Below are positions 36,619 through 44,981 of a stretch of DNA of 64,000 bases, piece by piece. Origin of the DNA: a bacterium (lineage in GTDB: Bacteria > Bdellovibrionota > Bdellovibrionia > Bdellovibrionales > Bdellovibrionaceae). The stretch is from the NCBI GenBank assembly GCA_019752925.1, contig JAIELP010000003.1, positions 163,437 to 227,436 on the forward strand, given 5' to 3'. A model generated the notes under the pieces. It saw nothing but the letters and a program-made list of their open reading frames with translations. It made no database searches and was not told where the DNA came from. Within the stretch, counting starts at the first letter, position 1; each line of letters starts with the position of its first letter. The position numbers were made by a program, and so were the translations under genes.

Positions 36619-37445
36619 TTATTTTCTTTAACCAGGTTCAGAAGTTCCTGCTTGAGTTCATTCATGGTTTTTTTGAATTCTATTTTCTGGTTATCAGTAG
36701 TCGAATTCCATATATCGGTCTGCAATTGATTTGCATTACTAAAAAACTGTTTTTGTTTTTTTACAAAATCTGCAGGTTTAACTGAATCGTCGCCGGAATA
36801 ATACTTCAGTGTATACGACAACAGTTCAGGCTTGTTATCAAGCCTTTCCTCGAACTTTTTTAGAAAGTCTTTACGAAAATCAATCTGTAATTTATAATAT
36901 TCATAGTTATTCTCAATAAAAGTCTCGTAAATTTTAAGTTGTTCATCTGTTATATCATCAAAAAAAAGATCCATATTTTTTTTAAAACTTTCCAGAGCGT
37001 GTTTTTTAAATTTATTAGGATCTAGCAGTCTTTCGTCCGTCTTGGCAAACTTTTGTTCAGTTACTTCTTTCATATGATCAAACTCTTTTTTAGATAATGA
37101 GCTAATAATCTCTGTAATACTTGGCGTAAAAAAACCAATCGCTTTTCTCTGAAGAACCTTTAGATCGTTGATATTACTTTCAAAATCAGCTTTGCTGACT
37201 TTGTTCTTTTCAGACAGAATAAGCAGCTGATCTAAGCCTTTAACTATTTCTGCGACTGCTTCTTTTTTGTTTTGTCGTATATCATTTTCAATGCTTTTTT
37301 TTATTGTGCTGTAACGTTCAGAAGAGAAGTCAAATGTGTCATCCAGGTTGTTGGCAATAACCCTTGGAGCAAAGTCTAGCGCTAATTCAAGCCTACTGCA
37401 GGCGCTTATAAAAACAACTGTAATAACTAAAAATAAATATCTCAT
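36615..37445 (-). CDS. DUF6279-like lipoprotein
   Basis: Start chosen at ATG 37445, giving 276 residues with signal peptide and lipobox FISAC. The mature part is almost all helical and highly charged (Lys and Glu), starting near LDDTFDFSSERYSTIK, a pattern like DUF6279 lipoproteins, whose role is unknown. The upstream ATG at 37481 would add 12 residues. The 3' end overlaps the hybrid kinase gene by 4 bp on the opposite strand. Confidence 0.6.
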   Translation of the reverse strand: MRYLFLVITVVFISACSRLELALDFAPRVIANNLDDTFDFSSERYSTIKKSIENDIRQNKKEAVAEIVKGLDQLLILSEKNKVSKADFESNINDLKVLQRKAIGFFTPSITEIISSLSKKEFDHMKEVTEQKFAKTDERLLDPNKFKKHALESFKKNMDLFFDDITDEQLKIYETFIENNYEYYKLQIDFRKDFLKKFEERLDNKPELLSYTLKYYSGDDSVKPADFVKKQKQFFSNANQLQTDIWNSTTDNQKIEFKKTMNELKQELLNLVKENN

Positions 37446-37571
37446 CTTTATAGCAAAACTCATTATTTGCCGTATGTCCATAATCTTTAAAAAATTAAGT
37501 TCGGCACGTAATTAGCAGTAGTCAGTAAATATATTTTTCAAATTGAATTAAATAGATTCTAGGAGGTCTTT

Positions 37572-37943
37572 ATGTGGAAATTAATGACGATTACAGCTCT
37601 GGTGTCTATTTCTTTTTCAGCTGAGGCAAAACTCACTATATATAAAAACCAAAATGCTATCCAAATGGTTTTAAACGATTCTAAGGTTATGTCTAAAATT
37701 ACCTCGGGCCAGTCCGGCGGCGAAATGACTTCGATTAGCGTGCAAACCAACGGAGACACATTTAATAAAAAATTTATCGTAACAATCACAAGTTCAACAG
37801 CAACACCGATAGGATTAAGATCATGCTTTACTGATGTACTTGTAGAGTCAGAAGTGAAGACTGTGAAATCAGGATCTGGCGCCGTAATTGCTGCGAGTCA
37901 ATTGATAATTAAAGAAGTTTCTACGGCAATTTGTCAGAAATAA
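37572..37943 (+). CDS. Small secreted protein of unknown function
   Basis: 123 residues with a short signal peptide (LMTITALVSISFSAEA, cleavage near 19). The mature protein has beta-rich, Ser/Thr-rich character and two cysteines (LRSCFTD and the C-terminal AICQK). A strong ribosome site AGGAGGT lies 5 bases before the ATG, so expression could be high. It stands alone between a lipoprotein and the broken glycosyltransferase. No family was recognised. Confidence 0.65.
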   Translation: MWKLMTITALVSISFSAEAKLTIYKNQNAIQMVLNDSKVMSKITSGQSGGEMTSISVQTNGDTFNKKFIVTITSSTATPIGLRSCFTDVLVESEVKTVKSGSGAVIAASQLIIKEVSTAICQK

Positions 37944-37944
37944 T

Positions 37945-39403
37945 TTAATTCATACAGCCTGAATATAACTTAAGCTCAACCCGTCTCAAATTATTTTTAG
38001 GATTTGATTTGAAGGCCAGTTGTTCTATCAAATTTACATTAAAGCTTTCCAGAAGTTTTAATTTATCGGTTACCGACTTGTAAAGCACACTCTGCGCCTC
38101 ACCAATAACTAAAACAGATGCGCAATCAGACCAATCCACAGTGTTTAAATCCATATTGTCAGCCTCAATGTATTCGAAATTTTTATTTAAAATAAAAGCT
38201 TCAGTAATCCAGCCCGGCGTATCAGCCACTCGATAGATTTTTTTAATTGCCGGGTGTTTATCAAGATACAGTGACATATCAATTAAATTTTTCTGCGCAG
38301 GAAAAAAACTAGCCACAAAAAACAATACGCCGTTAAAAGTATAAAGCATAGTTAAGCGCACTTTATGTTGCTGAACACTACGGTGTAAATACAGTAGAAA
38401 TGGCAGCATTAAAAAAATTAAAACCGGCACAACCGATATCACAAATCTTTCCCATTTCTGCGGAAATAAAGAATGTAAAAATACAAATAACCCAAGAATG
38501 ATCAATGAAGTTCTGTATTTTTTTAAATAATCTTTAACAAAATCCATTGGATATTTTTTTACAAAAAATGGGATCAGTGCAACTACAACAATAAGTATGG
38601 GGTAAAAAAATATAGTCCTGTTGCCATAGTCAGAACCATGCTGATAGTTATAAACAGTAAGATTTAATAGAGAGTAATGGAACTTTCCGCGGATAAAGTA
38701 ATCTGGAATTCCAGACAAAATAAAAAATACCCCCCCCTGTGGCTCCTGCCCAGAAGAAATGCTTCCACTGCTTTTTGAGCACTGGCAAAATCATAAACAC
38801 CAATGCACAAAAACCAAGTTGTTGGCGCAAAATAAAAGCAACCGAACCAAATAATACGCCTAGCAACAAGTCTTTTATTTTAGATTCAAAGTCATACTCC
38901 GCGGCTTTAACTGCCGCCAAAGCTAACCAAGGTGCCGCTATTGACTCAAACATTGGTCGAGTAAGAGCAAATGGTGCTGCAAAATAAAATATCAGCATTA
39001 AAAAAAGAAAATTACTCTCACCTTTTTGCAGACGGTACACTTTTATAAAACCTTTAAAAGCCCAAATTAATAACAGAATATTCAGTATGCCTAACACAAA
39101 AATTACCGCACGATATTGCCAGTATGGAGCCGTCACTCCAAGCTTCAGGGCCGCTTGAGCTACTGCATGCATCGGAAGTAACTGCAACGGAGATTTTACA
39201 TCGTCAGGCTGAACAAGATAGGACACGCTGGACGTTTGAGCCGGAATATATCTGGTAATACCAACCCAATATTCATCTAGCGCCATAAATCCGTCATTAA
39301 TAATCAATACAAAAAAATAGAGCAGAAAACCCATTAATATCACGTGAGACGTTTTGAATTTAGAAACAAAACCTAGATAGGTCGTATTAGAGTCAGTATT
39401 CAT
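37945..39403 (-). pseudogene. GT22-like membrane glycosyltransferase split by a frameshift in a G8 run
   Basis: The frame from ATG 39403 encodes a polytopic protein with MALDEYWVGITRYIP and RPMFESIAAPWLALAA, resembling the GT22 (ALG9/PIG-B-like) mannosyltransferase group. It runs into GGGIFYFVWNSRLLYP and soon stops. A second frame resumes there with SGIPDYFIRGKFHYSLLNLT and continues, with further membrane helices, to TAA 37945. The switch is at eight G (minus strand), 38737-38730. Removing one G gives an unbroken protein of about 485 residues. So the gene is off by one base, either by mutation, by phase-variable slippage or by a sequencing error. Confidence 0.8.
38730..38737. repeat. Homopolymer of eight C (G on the coding strand)
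   Basis: Eight consecutive C residues lie inside the coding region of the GT22-like gene, at the exact point where the frame changes. Seven would restore it. A run of six T follows closely on the coding strand. Such runs are slippage-prone. Confidence 0.9.
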
Positions 39404-39478
39404 ATAAAGAGTTTACGCCAATCAAATTATGAAGCAATATATTATTAAAGCGAATCAGCTGAGTTACACGGAGGACAA

Positions 39479-39883
39479 ATGGGAATCATCGAACAAGCAC
39501 AAGAACAAATTTTAAATATTATTGGAAAAGCAAATCCCCAAGCTGTGGAAATGATCAAAAATCTTTTTCAACAGTTTGGTGGCGTTGACGGAATTATCAA
39601 AAAATTCCAGGACAGTGGCTACAAGGAAATGGTTCAGTCTTGGATCAGTAAGGGCGCTAACACCCCGATTTCCGCAGAACAAATCAATCAGATTTTCGGT
39701 AATGAAAAGGTAAAAAACATTGCACAAAAAATCGGTGTAAACCCGGATTTAGTGGCACAGCAATTAGCTCAGTATCTTCCAATTGTTATTGATAAATTAA
39801 CCCCAGATGGCCAGCCACCGACGGCTAGTAATATCCTATCTCATGCTGTTAACGTAGCTAAAGGCCTTTTCGGTAAAAAGTAA
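39479..39883 (+). CDS. YidB/DUF937-like protein
   Basis: 134 residues. Helical, with the order GGVDGIIKKFQDSGYKEMV, SWISKGANTPIS, and LPIVIDKLTPDGQPP, which matches the YidB/DUF937 pattern (a glycine-rich helix, then SWxxxGxNxPxS and LPxxxDxLTPxG). No signal peptide; likely cytoplasmic. The family function is unknown. AGGA lies just before the ATG, and the HlyIII-like gene starts 2 bp after the stop, so they are cotranscribed. Confidence 0.78.
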   Translation: MGIIEQAQEQILNIIGKANPQAVEMIKNLFQQFGGVDGIIKKFQDSGYKEMVQSWISKGANTPISAEQINQIFGNEKVKNIAQKIGVNPDLVAQQLAQYLPIVIDKLTPDGQPPTASNILSHAVNVAKGLFGKK

Positions 39884-39885
39884 TC

Positions 39886-40506
39886 ATGTATCATGGCGAA
39901 AGATTTAATAGCATCTCCCATTTGATTGGCGCTTTACTTGCCTGCGCAGGTGTAAGCTTTTTATTAGCCATCGCAATTGAAAAAGGCGACACTTTTAAAA
40001 TTGTAGGTTTTGGAATTTATGGCGCAATGATGATTGCGCTTTATGCTATCTCAACTATTTACCACAGTACAAAACAAGGAAGACTCAAAGATTTTTTCAG
40101 ACAAATGGATTACATATCCATTTACCTGATGATTGCGGGAAGCTACACCCCATTTACACTAATCACATTGCGTGGGATCTGGGGTTGGTCTATTTTCGGA
40201 GCAATTTGGTTTTTAGCTATAGCAGGAATTATTCAAGAAATTATTTTAGGCAAAAAAACCCGTCGATATTCCATTATTATTTATGTGGTTATGGGTTGGC
40301 TCATTCTTATTGCTATAAAACCTCTGGTAGGATCCCTACCAACCCCAGGTTTATGGTGGCTGGTTTCGGGCGGGCTTTCTTACACCTTTGGTATTATATT
40401 TTTTCTATTAGATGAAAAGTATAAACATTTTCATGGTTTTTGGCATTTATGTGTACTTGGCGGCAGCATTTGTCAGTTTATATGTCTTTATGCTTATGTA
40501 GCCTAG
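39886..40506 (+). CDS. Haemolysin III (HlyIII/PAQR) family membrane protein
   Basis: 206 residues with seven predicted transmembrane helices. The N-terminal GERFNSISHLIGALLA and the conserved STIYHS with a later histidine (FHGFWHLCVLGG) are the PAQR/HlyIII metal-site motifs. Despite the name, the family is better regarded as zinc-dependent membrane hydrolase-like proteins of uncertain function (TrhA/YqfA in E. coli affects membrane energetics). It follows the YidB-like gene by 2 bp. Confidence 0.9.
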   Translation: MYHGERFNSISHLIGALLACAGVSFLLAIAIEKGDTFKIVGFGIYGAMMIALYAISTIYHSTKQGRLKDFFRQMDYISIYLMIAGSYTPFTLITLRGIWGWSIFGAIWFLAIAGIIQEIILGKKTRRYSIIIYVVMGWLILIAIKPLVGSLPTPGLWWLVSGGLSYTFGIIFFLLDEKYKHFHGFWHLCVLGGSICQFICLYAYVA

Positions 40507-40515
40507 CCTGTTAAA

Positions 40516-41382
40516 CTACTCCAACCACATTCTTTGCAAACCTTTACCCCCGTCACAACGACCTGTAAAGTTGTGAACGGCCACTCTTTGTTTTGGAGAT
40601 TGCTCTAAGAATCTTCTAATACCCGGCACATTTACATCCACCATATTTTTAATAGCCGTTTGATCTGGGCTATGGCTAAAACCTAATTCAAACAATAAAG
40701 ACCAGATGCCGTGTTTCCAGTAAGCATAGTCTTCAAAAGTTCCGTCAGCAGCATAAAGAACATCTGTATTATTACCAGTTTGATAACGGCTTTCTATAGT
40801 AGCCGCTTTAACAAGCTCTTTATATTGAGCATCGTATGGCGTTGAAAGATCATGCGTGGAAATACCCCATGGATAAACAACTGCTGGCCAATAAGTATGG
40901 AGTGTCGCAGAAATTTGGATATTTTTTGTTTCTAAAAAATCAGCAATAGCTTTTGTTGATTTTAAATTAAAAGTAGATCCTAATTTGCAAGGTCCCGTGT
41001 AATCACGGTTGGCATCAAAGGAGCCTTTGATACCACTTTCGTTACGGCTATACTTATTGTAACCCGTTACATTTAATACCGGCACTACAAAAACTGTATG
41101 CCCTGTTACGGGATTTTTTGCTAAACTATCAGCTACACCCAAGGCTACAGCTGTTGAACCATATTCATTGCCATGGTGAGTTCCTACGATTAAAGAATTA
41201 ACTTCACCGTTACCAATTTGTAGCGCCTGAATCGGAACACCTTGGTCGTTAACCCCGATCGAAATGATTTTAGCATTGGCTGGGTTTTGCTGGGCAATTT
41301 GCTGTAATGTTTGAGTTACTTTTTCGTAATTACTTGGACTAGGTGCTGCAAATAAAAACAATGACATGATGGCTTCAAGCAT
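40516..41382 (-). CDS. M14-family zinc carboxypeptidase/amidase, MpaA-like
   Basis: 288 residues. The zinc ligands are seen as H70-x2-E73 (GTHHGNEYGS) and the histidine in TLHTYWPAV, with the catalytic glutamate in LLFELGF near residue 245. N-terminal residues MLEAIMSLFLFAAPS suggest export, though a charged n-region is missing, so this is unsure. MpaA-type members release the terminal diaminopimelate from murein tripeptides; other M14 members remove amino acids from proteins. The gene is alone on the minus strand. Substrate choice cannot be decided from the sequence. Confidence 0.82.
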   Translation of the reverse strand: MLEAIMSLFLFAAPSPSNYEKVTQTLQQIAQQNPANAKIISIGVNDQGVPIQALQIGNGEVNSLIVGTHHGNEYGSTAVALGVADSLAKNPVTGHTVFVVPVLNVTGYNKYSRNESGIKGSFDANRDYTGPCKLGSTFNLKSTKAIADFLETKNIQISATLHTYWPAVVYPWGISTHDLSTPYDAQYKELVKAATIESRYQTGNNTDVLYAADGTFEDYAYWKHGIWSLLFELGFSHSPDQTAIKNMVDVNVPGIRRFLEQSPKQRVAVHNFTGRCDGGKGLQRMWLE

Positions 41383-41494
41383 TTGAAATCTCTTTTCTAG
41401 CGAATCCTTCGCTGATGAATAACCGTATTCTCACAATCAGACCTAAGTCCAACAAGTACTCATTTTGGAACTAGACCAAGACTAGACCTTGGGC

Positions 41495-42412
41495 TTAATA
41501 ATCGCACTCTGCAACATTGTGATCATTCTTACATAATGTAGACATTGGACGCTCCGTTTGATCCCCCCACTGTCCGCTTACATTACAACGCTTACGGAAA
41601 CACTTGCCTGATTCAACCCACCACACACATTGATCTTTATTTCCAAACGGCTTTTTACATAAAAAAGAGTCTTCGTATTCTTTTTGCTTACGCTTCTTCT
41701 CTTCCTCTTTTGCACGCGCTGATTTCTTTTTATTTATTTCAGACTGATTAGCTTTTTTTTCAGCTTCAATAAAAGAGCTGACATCAAATTTTTGAACTTC
41801 TCGAATTGCGCCCCGAGGTGCTTTCTTTTTATTCAGCAAGAAGTCGTATTTAATACCCACTTTATCATCATCGGACTCTCCGACAAACTTCACACTCTCG
41901 CCGGCTCTTAATGTAAGCTGTTTTTCATAAGCAAAAAATTCAACCGGCAAAGCGCCACTAATCATCTTAATTTCTACACTTGGATCTTTCATATTAAGAT
42001 TCACAATAAAATCGGAAACTTCTTTAATCTTCAGATCAAAAAATGGTGTACGCAGATGTATTGGTTGCTCTTTGGCTTTATCCACACTTCTGTGAGTAGC
42101 TGTGAAACGAATTTGGCCATCTAATATAAATAGATCAGACACATATCCGGTTTCATCGACAAAATCTAAAATTTGGACTTTTGATTTTTCATAAACTAGA
42201 ACTTTATCAACTATATTAATTTTGAACTCCAACTGATCGCGGCTTGCCGTTACAACAGCAAATGGTGATTTTAAAAATAAGTCCTTTTTAAGCACGGCTT
42301 GTTTTTTGTTATCAAAAACCACAATCGGAGAGTTTTTAACAATGGCTACCTGCGGGTAAGAATACACAAATGCAGAGCTTAACCATACTACGAGAGCGAC
42401 ATAAAACTTCAT
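41495..42412 (-). CDS. Secreted FecR-like protein with basic coil and cysteine-rich end
   Basis: Start set at ATG 42412 with GAGGTGGG directly upstream; a reading to 42460 would overlap the GT2 gene. The 305-residue protein has a signal peptide (VALVVWLSSAFVYS). A beta-rich middle (about 60-190; SDLFILDGQIRFTAT, then LRTPFFDLKIKEV) resembles FecR periplasmic domains. A Lys/Glu-rich coil follows (near 225-250) and the last 50 residues contain six cysteines. It lies 7 bp after the GT2 gene. No sigma/FecR-type regulator pair is adjacent. Confidence 0.6.
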   Translation of the reverse strand: MKFYVALVVWLSSAFVYSYPQVAIVKNSPIVVFDNKKQAVLKKDLFLKSPFAVVTASRDQLEFKINIVDKVLVYEKSKVQILDFVDETGYVSDLFILDGQIRFTATHRSVDKAKEQPIHLRTPFFDLKIKEVSDFIVNLNMKDPSVEIKMISGALPVEFFAYEKQLTLRAGESVKFVGESDDDKVGIKYDFLLNKKKAPRGAIREVQKFDVSSFIEAEKKANQSEINKKKSARAKEEEKKRKQKEYEDSFLCKKPFGNKDQCVWWVESGKCFRKRCNVSGQWGDQTERPMSTLCKNDHNVAECDY

Positions 42413-42419
42413 TCCCACC

Positions 42420-43226
42420 TCAAATTTTTCCATCAATCGACTGACGCAACTGAATTTCACGTAACTTAGCCCATTTTAAAAATACCGAGTGAGCTGAGTT
42501 AGCCGCAATAACATATCCAGCCCACCCATCCAAAAAACCTAACTTCCAGAAATAATTTTCAAAAAATTTAACCCCTGGCTTCGTAAAAAAATGGAACCAT
42601 AAAAAAGATTTGCCGTCAGAATGCATTTTTTCAGCTTGCAAAGTTGAATAACGGTTATTGGTTTGAATTTGATGTTCGATGTTTTTAAATACGTAGTGAT
42701 TAAGATTAGATGCAAGATTTTGATAATCCTTAGCTTCTACTTTTTCATGTATCGAAGCCTCATTCCATCCACTATGTTTTTTGTTAAACAAACGAATTTG
42801 GTGATCTGGATACCACCCACCTCTTCTTATCCAGCGATTCAGATAACAGGACAATCTAGGAACTCTGTAGGCCACCTCCGGATTCAAGTTTGGCAATTTA
42901 TCATAAATTTCCTGAGCCAATTCTTTAGTCACCTCTTCGTCACAATCAATAGAAAGAACCCAGTCATACTGAGCATGCTCAGTAGCGGCCTTTTTGGTCT
43001 TGCCAAAGCCTAACCACGCACCTTGTACTACATTTGCGCCCATTTTTTTAGCAATATCTACTGTTAAATCACTTGAACCTGAGTCATAAACAACAACGTC
43101 TTGAGCCCATGAGACAGACTTCAAAGCTCTTACAATATTGGCCTGCTCGTTTAGTGAGATTAAAACCACGCTGATTGGAAATTTAGGATTATCTTTATTC
43201 ACAATTTTTATGTCACAACCTTTCAT
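42420..43226 (-). CDS. GT2 glycosyltransferase, WaaE/KdtX-like
   Basis: Start set at ATG 43226 (MKGCDIKIVN), giving 268 residues. The GT2 fold begins with ISVVLISLNEQANI, then YDSGSSDLT and the metal motif LSIDCDEEVT (DxD-like). The later RGGWYPDHQIRLFNKK and HEKV are typical of WaaE/LpsA-type glucosyltransferases that extend the LPS inner core. The C-terminus may be membrane-associated (near WAGYVIAANSAHSVFL). The 5' end lies 44 bp from the divergent OMP gene, and the FecR-like gene follows in the same operon. Confidence 0.82.
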   Translation of the reverse strand: MKGCDIKIVNKDNPKFPISVVLISLNEQANIVRALKSVSWAQDVVVYDSGSSDLTVDIAKKMGANVVQGAWLGFGKTKKAATEHAQYDWVLSIDCDEEVTKELAQEIYDKLPNLNPEVAYRVPRLSCYLNRWIRRGGWYPDHQIRLFNKKHSGWNEASIHEKVEAKDYQNLASNLNHYVFKNIEHQIQTNNRYSTLQAEKMHSDGKSFLWFHFFTKPGVKFFENYFWKLGFLDGWAGYVIAANSAHSVFLKWAKLREIQLRQSIDGKI

Positions 43227-43269
43227 CTTTGTTGTCAAACCAAAGTCTTGCCAGCTAACATATTTAGAT

Positions 43270-43905
43270 ATGAAAATACTTATTAAACAGCCAATCACAA
43301 CAACTTTAATCGTTTTTGTAACCGCTTTTTTATTAGCACAAACCAGCTTTGCTTATTTGTCGCTTAATGAAACTGGTGAACTTATCAAAGAAAACAACTA
43401 CCGCGTGGGCCTTTTACCGCAATTTTATTTAGCCAACGGCGGCGGTAGTAACTACGGAGCTTTTTTCGATATGCATGTAGACAATGATATCAATGCCCGC
43501 TTTGTTATCGGCGGCGGAACAACAGATTTCTGGACATCGGCCTCAGCCAAATGGGTTCCGTTCCCCGACTATCAACAACAACCAGCGATAGGCCTAAGAG
43601 GTCTATTTGCTATTGCCCGCGATAACAATCAAAATTTTTACGACTTTCAGATAACACCCATCATCAGCAAAATTGTTGAGACCTCCATCGGTAAATTAAA
43701 TCCTTATGTGGGTATTCCAGTTACACTTATTTACAATAACAACCGCAGTACCACAGCTGCGCAATTTGCAATAGGAACAGAATGGATTGACCGTCAAGAT
43801 TTTCAGGTGGGTGGCGAATTCGATTTCAATTTATCGAACACGACAACCTCAGTTTCATTACATTTAAATTTTCCATTTGATGGAAATACAGGGTTCAGAG
43901 AATAA
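43270..43905 (+). CDS. Predicted outer-membrane beta-barrel protein
   Basis: Start set at ATG 43270, giving 211 residues with a signal peptide (TTTLIVFVTAFLLAQTSFA). The remainder alternates polar and hydrophobic residues in strands with glycine-rich turns (NGGGSNYGAFFD, RFVIGGGTTDFW), and ends with FPFDGNTGFRE. Barrel proteins often end with an aromatic residue; here the last residue is Glu, so either the strand ends earlier or it is not a canonical barrel. The gene is 1 bp upstream of mreB, so they are cotranscribed. Confidence 0.6.
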   Translation: MKILIKQPITTTLIVFVTAFLLAQTSFAYLSLNETGELIKENNYRVGLLPQFYLANGGGSNYGAFFDMHVDNDINARFVIGGGTTDFWTSASAKWVPFPDYQQQPAIGLRGLFAIARDNNQNFYDFQITPIISKIVETSIGKLNPYVGIPVTLIYNNNRSTTAAQFAIGTEWIDRQDFQVGGEFDFNLSNTTTSVSLHLNFPFDGNTGFRE

Positions 43906-43906
43906 T

Positions 43907-44947
43907 ATGTTTGGATGGCTTTTCGGATCTTCTTCAGGCGGCGCAGATATCTATGTTGATTTAGGCACGGCCAATACTTTAATTGCCGTAAAAAATAAAG
44001 GCATTGTGTTAAACGAACCTAGCCAGGTCATGGTGACCGAAACTAATTTAAAAAAACGTAAAATCCTTGGAATTGGCGATGAAGGTGTTGAAATTGCTCG
44101 AAATAACCCCGGCCATATTATTGCTATCAAGCCAGTTCGCGACGGTGTTATTGCAGATTTTGATGCTACACGCGCTATGCTTAAATACTTTCTTGGAAAG
44201 GTTCTCAAAAAAAATTCTTTAACCCGCCCCGCTGTGGTGGTTTCACTTCCTTATGGAGTCACTGAAGTTGAAAAAAAGGCTGTTATTGAAGCCTGCCGTT
44301 CTGCTGGCGCCAGTAAAACTTATTTAATTGATGAACCCATGGCCGCAGCTATTGGAGCCCAACTTCCGATTAAAGAAGCTTCTGGCCAAATGATTATCGA
44401 TATCGGTGGTGGGACTACAGAAATTGCGATCATTGCTTTAGCTGATATAGTTTATTGTGAGCCTTTACGTATCGGTGGCCACAAGTTCGACGAAGCCATC
44501 ATCCGCTTTATGAAAGATAGTAAAAATTTAGTTATCTCAGAAGCCACTGCTGAAAAACTTAAAATCGAATTAGGCACCGCTCTACCTAAGAAAAATATCA
44601 TCTCGATTGAAATAGAAGGTCGCGATTTAGATTCAGGTTTCCCACGCAAACAAGTGGTCACATCTGAAGAAATCGGAACCTCACTGGCAGACTCTATTCA
44701 ACAGATTGTTCACGGCATTTTAAATGCGCTTGAAAATACCCCGCCCGAACTGGTTTCGGATGTTATCGGTAATGGTATCGTTTTAGCCGGTGGCGGAGCT
44801 TTAATTAAAGAATTACCTGCAAAAATCGAAGCTGAAATCAGAATTCCGGTGAGAATAGCCGAAAACCCGCTTATCGCTATTGCAGTTGGTGGCGAAATGG
44901 TTTTGTCAGACCCAGAGCTGCTGGATAAAATCCAACTGGAAGTTTAA
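43907..44947 (+). CDS. mreB: Rod-shape determining protein MreB
   Basis: 346 residues from ATG 43907. Actin-fold motifs are clear: YVDLGTANTLIAV (phosphate 1), then IDIGGGTTEIAI (phosphate 2) and AGGGALIKELP (adenosine). The N-terminal MFGWLFG is the amphipathic membrane-binding helix typical of MreB. It assembles under the inner membrane and directs peptidoglycan synthesis. No mreC or mreD follows; metG comes 34 bp later. It is preceded without gap by a predicted outer-membrane protein gene. Confidence 0.95.
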   Translation: MFGWLFGSSSGGADIYVDLGTANTLIAVKNKGIVLNEPSQVMVTETNLKKRKILGIGDEGVEIARNNPGHIIAIKPVRDGVIADFDATRAMLKYFLGKVLKKNSLTRPAVVVSLPYGVTEVEKKAVIEACRSAGASKTYLIDEPMAAAIGAQLPIKEASGQMIIDIGGGTTEIAIIALADIVYCEPLRIGGHKFDEAIIRFMKDSKNLVISEATAEKLKIELGTALPKKNIISIEIEGRDLDSGFPRKQVVTSEEIGTSLADSIQQIVHGILNALENTPPELVSDVIGNGIVLAGGGALIKELPAKIEAEIRIPVRIAENPLIAIAVGGEMVLSDPELLDKIQLEV

Positions 44948-44981
44948 TTAGCGGTTTAATTTTTTAGAATCAGAGGAACTT

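Noticed and set aside
43138..43269. N-terminal extension of the outer-membrane protein upstream of 43270
   Set aside because: The extension overlaps the divergent GT2 gene and would bury the obvious signal peptide that begins at 43270.
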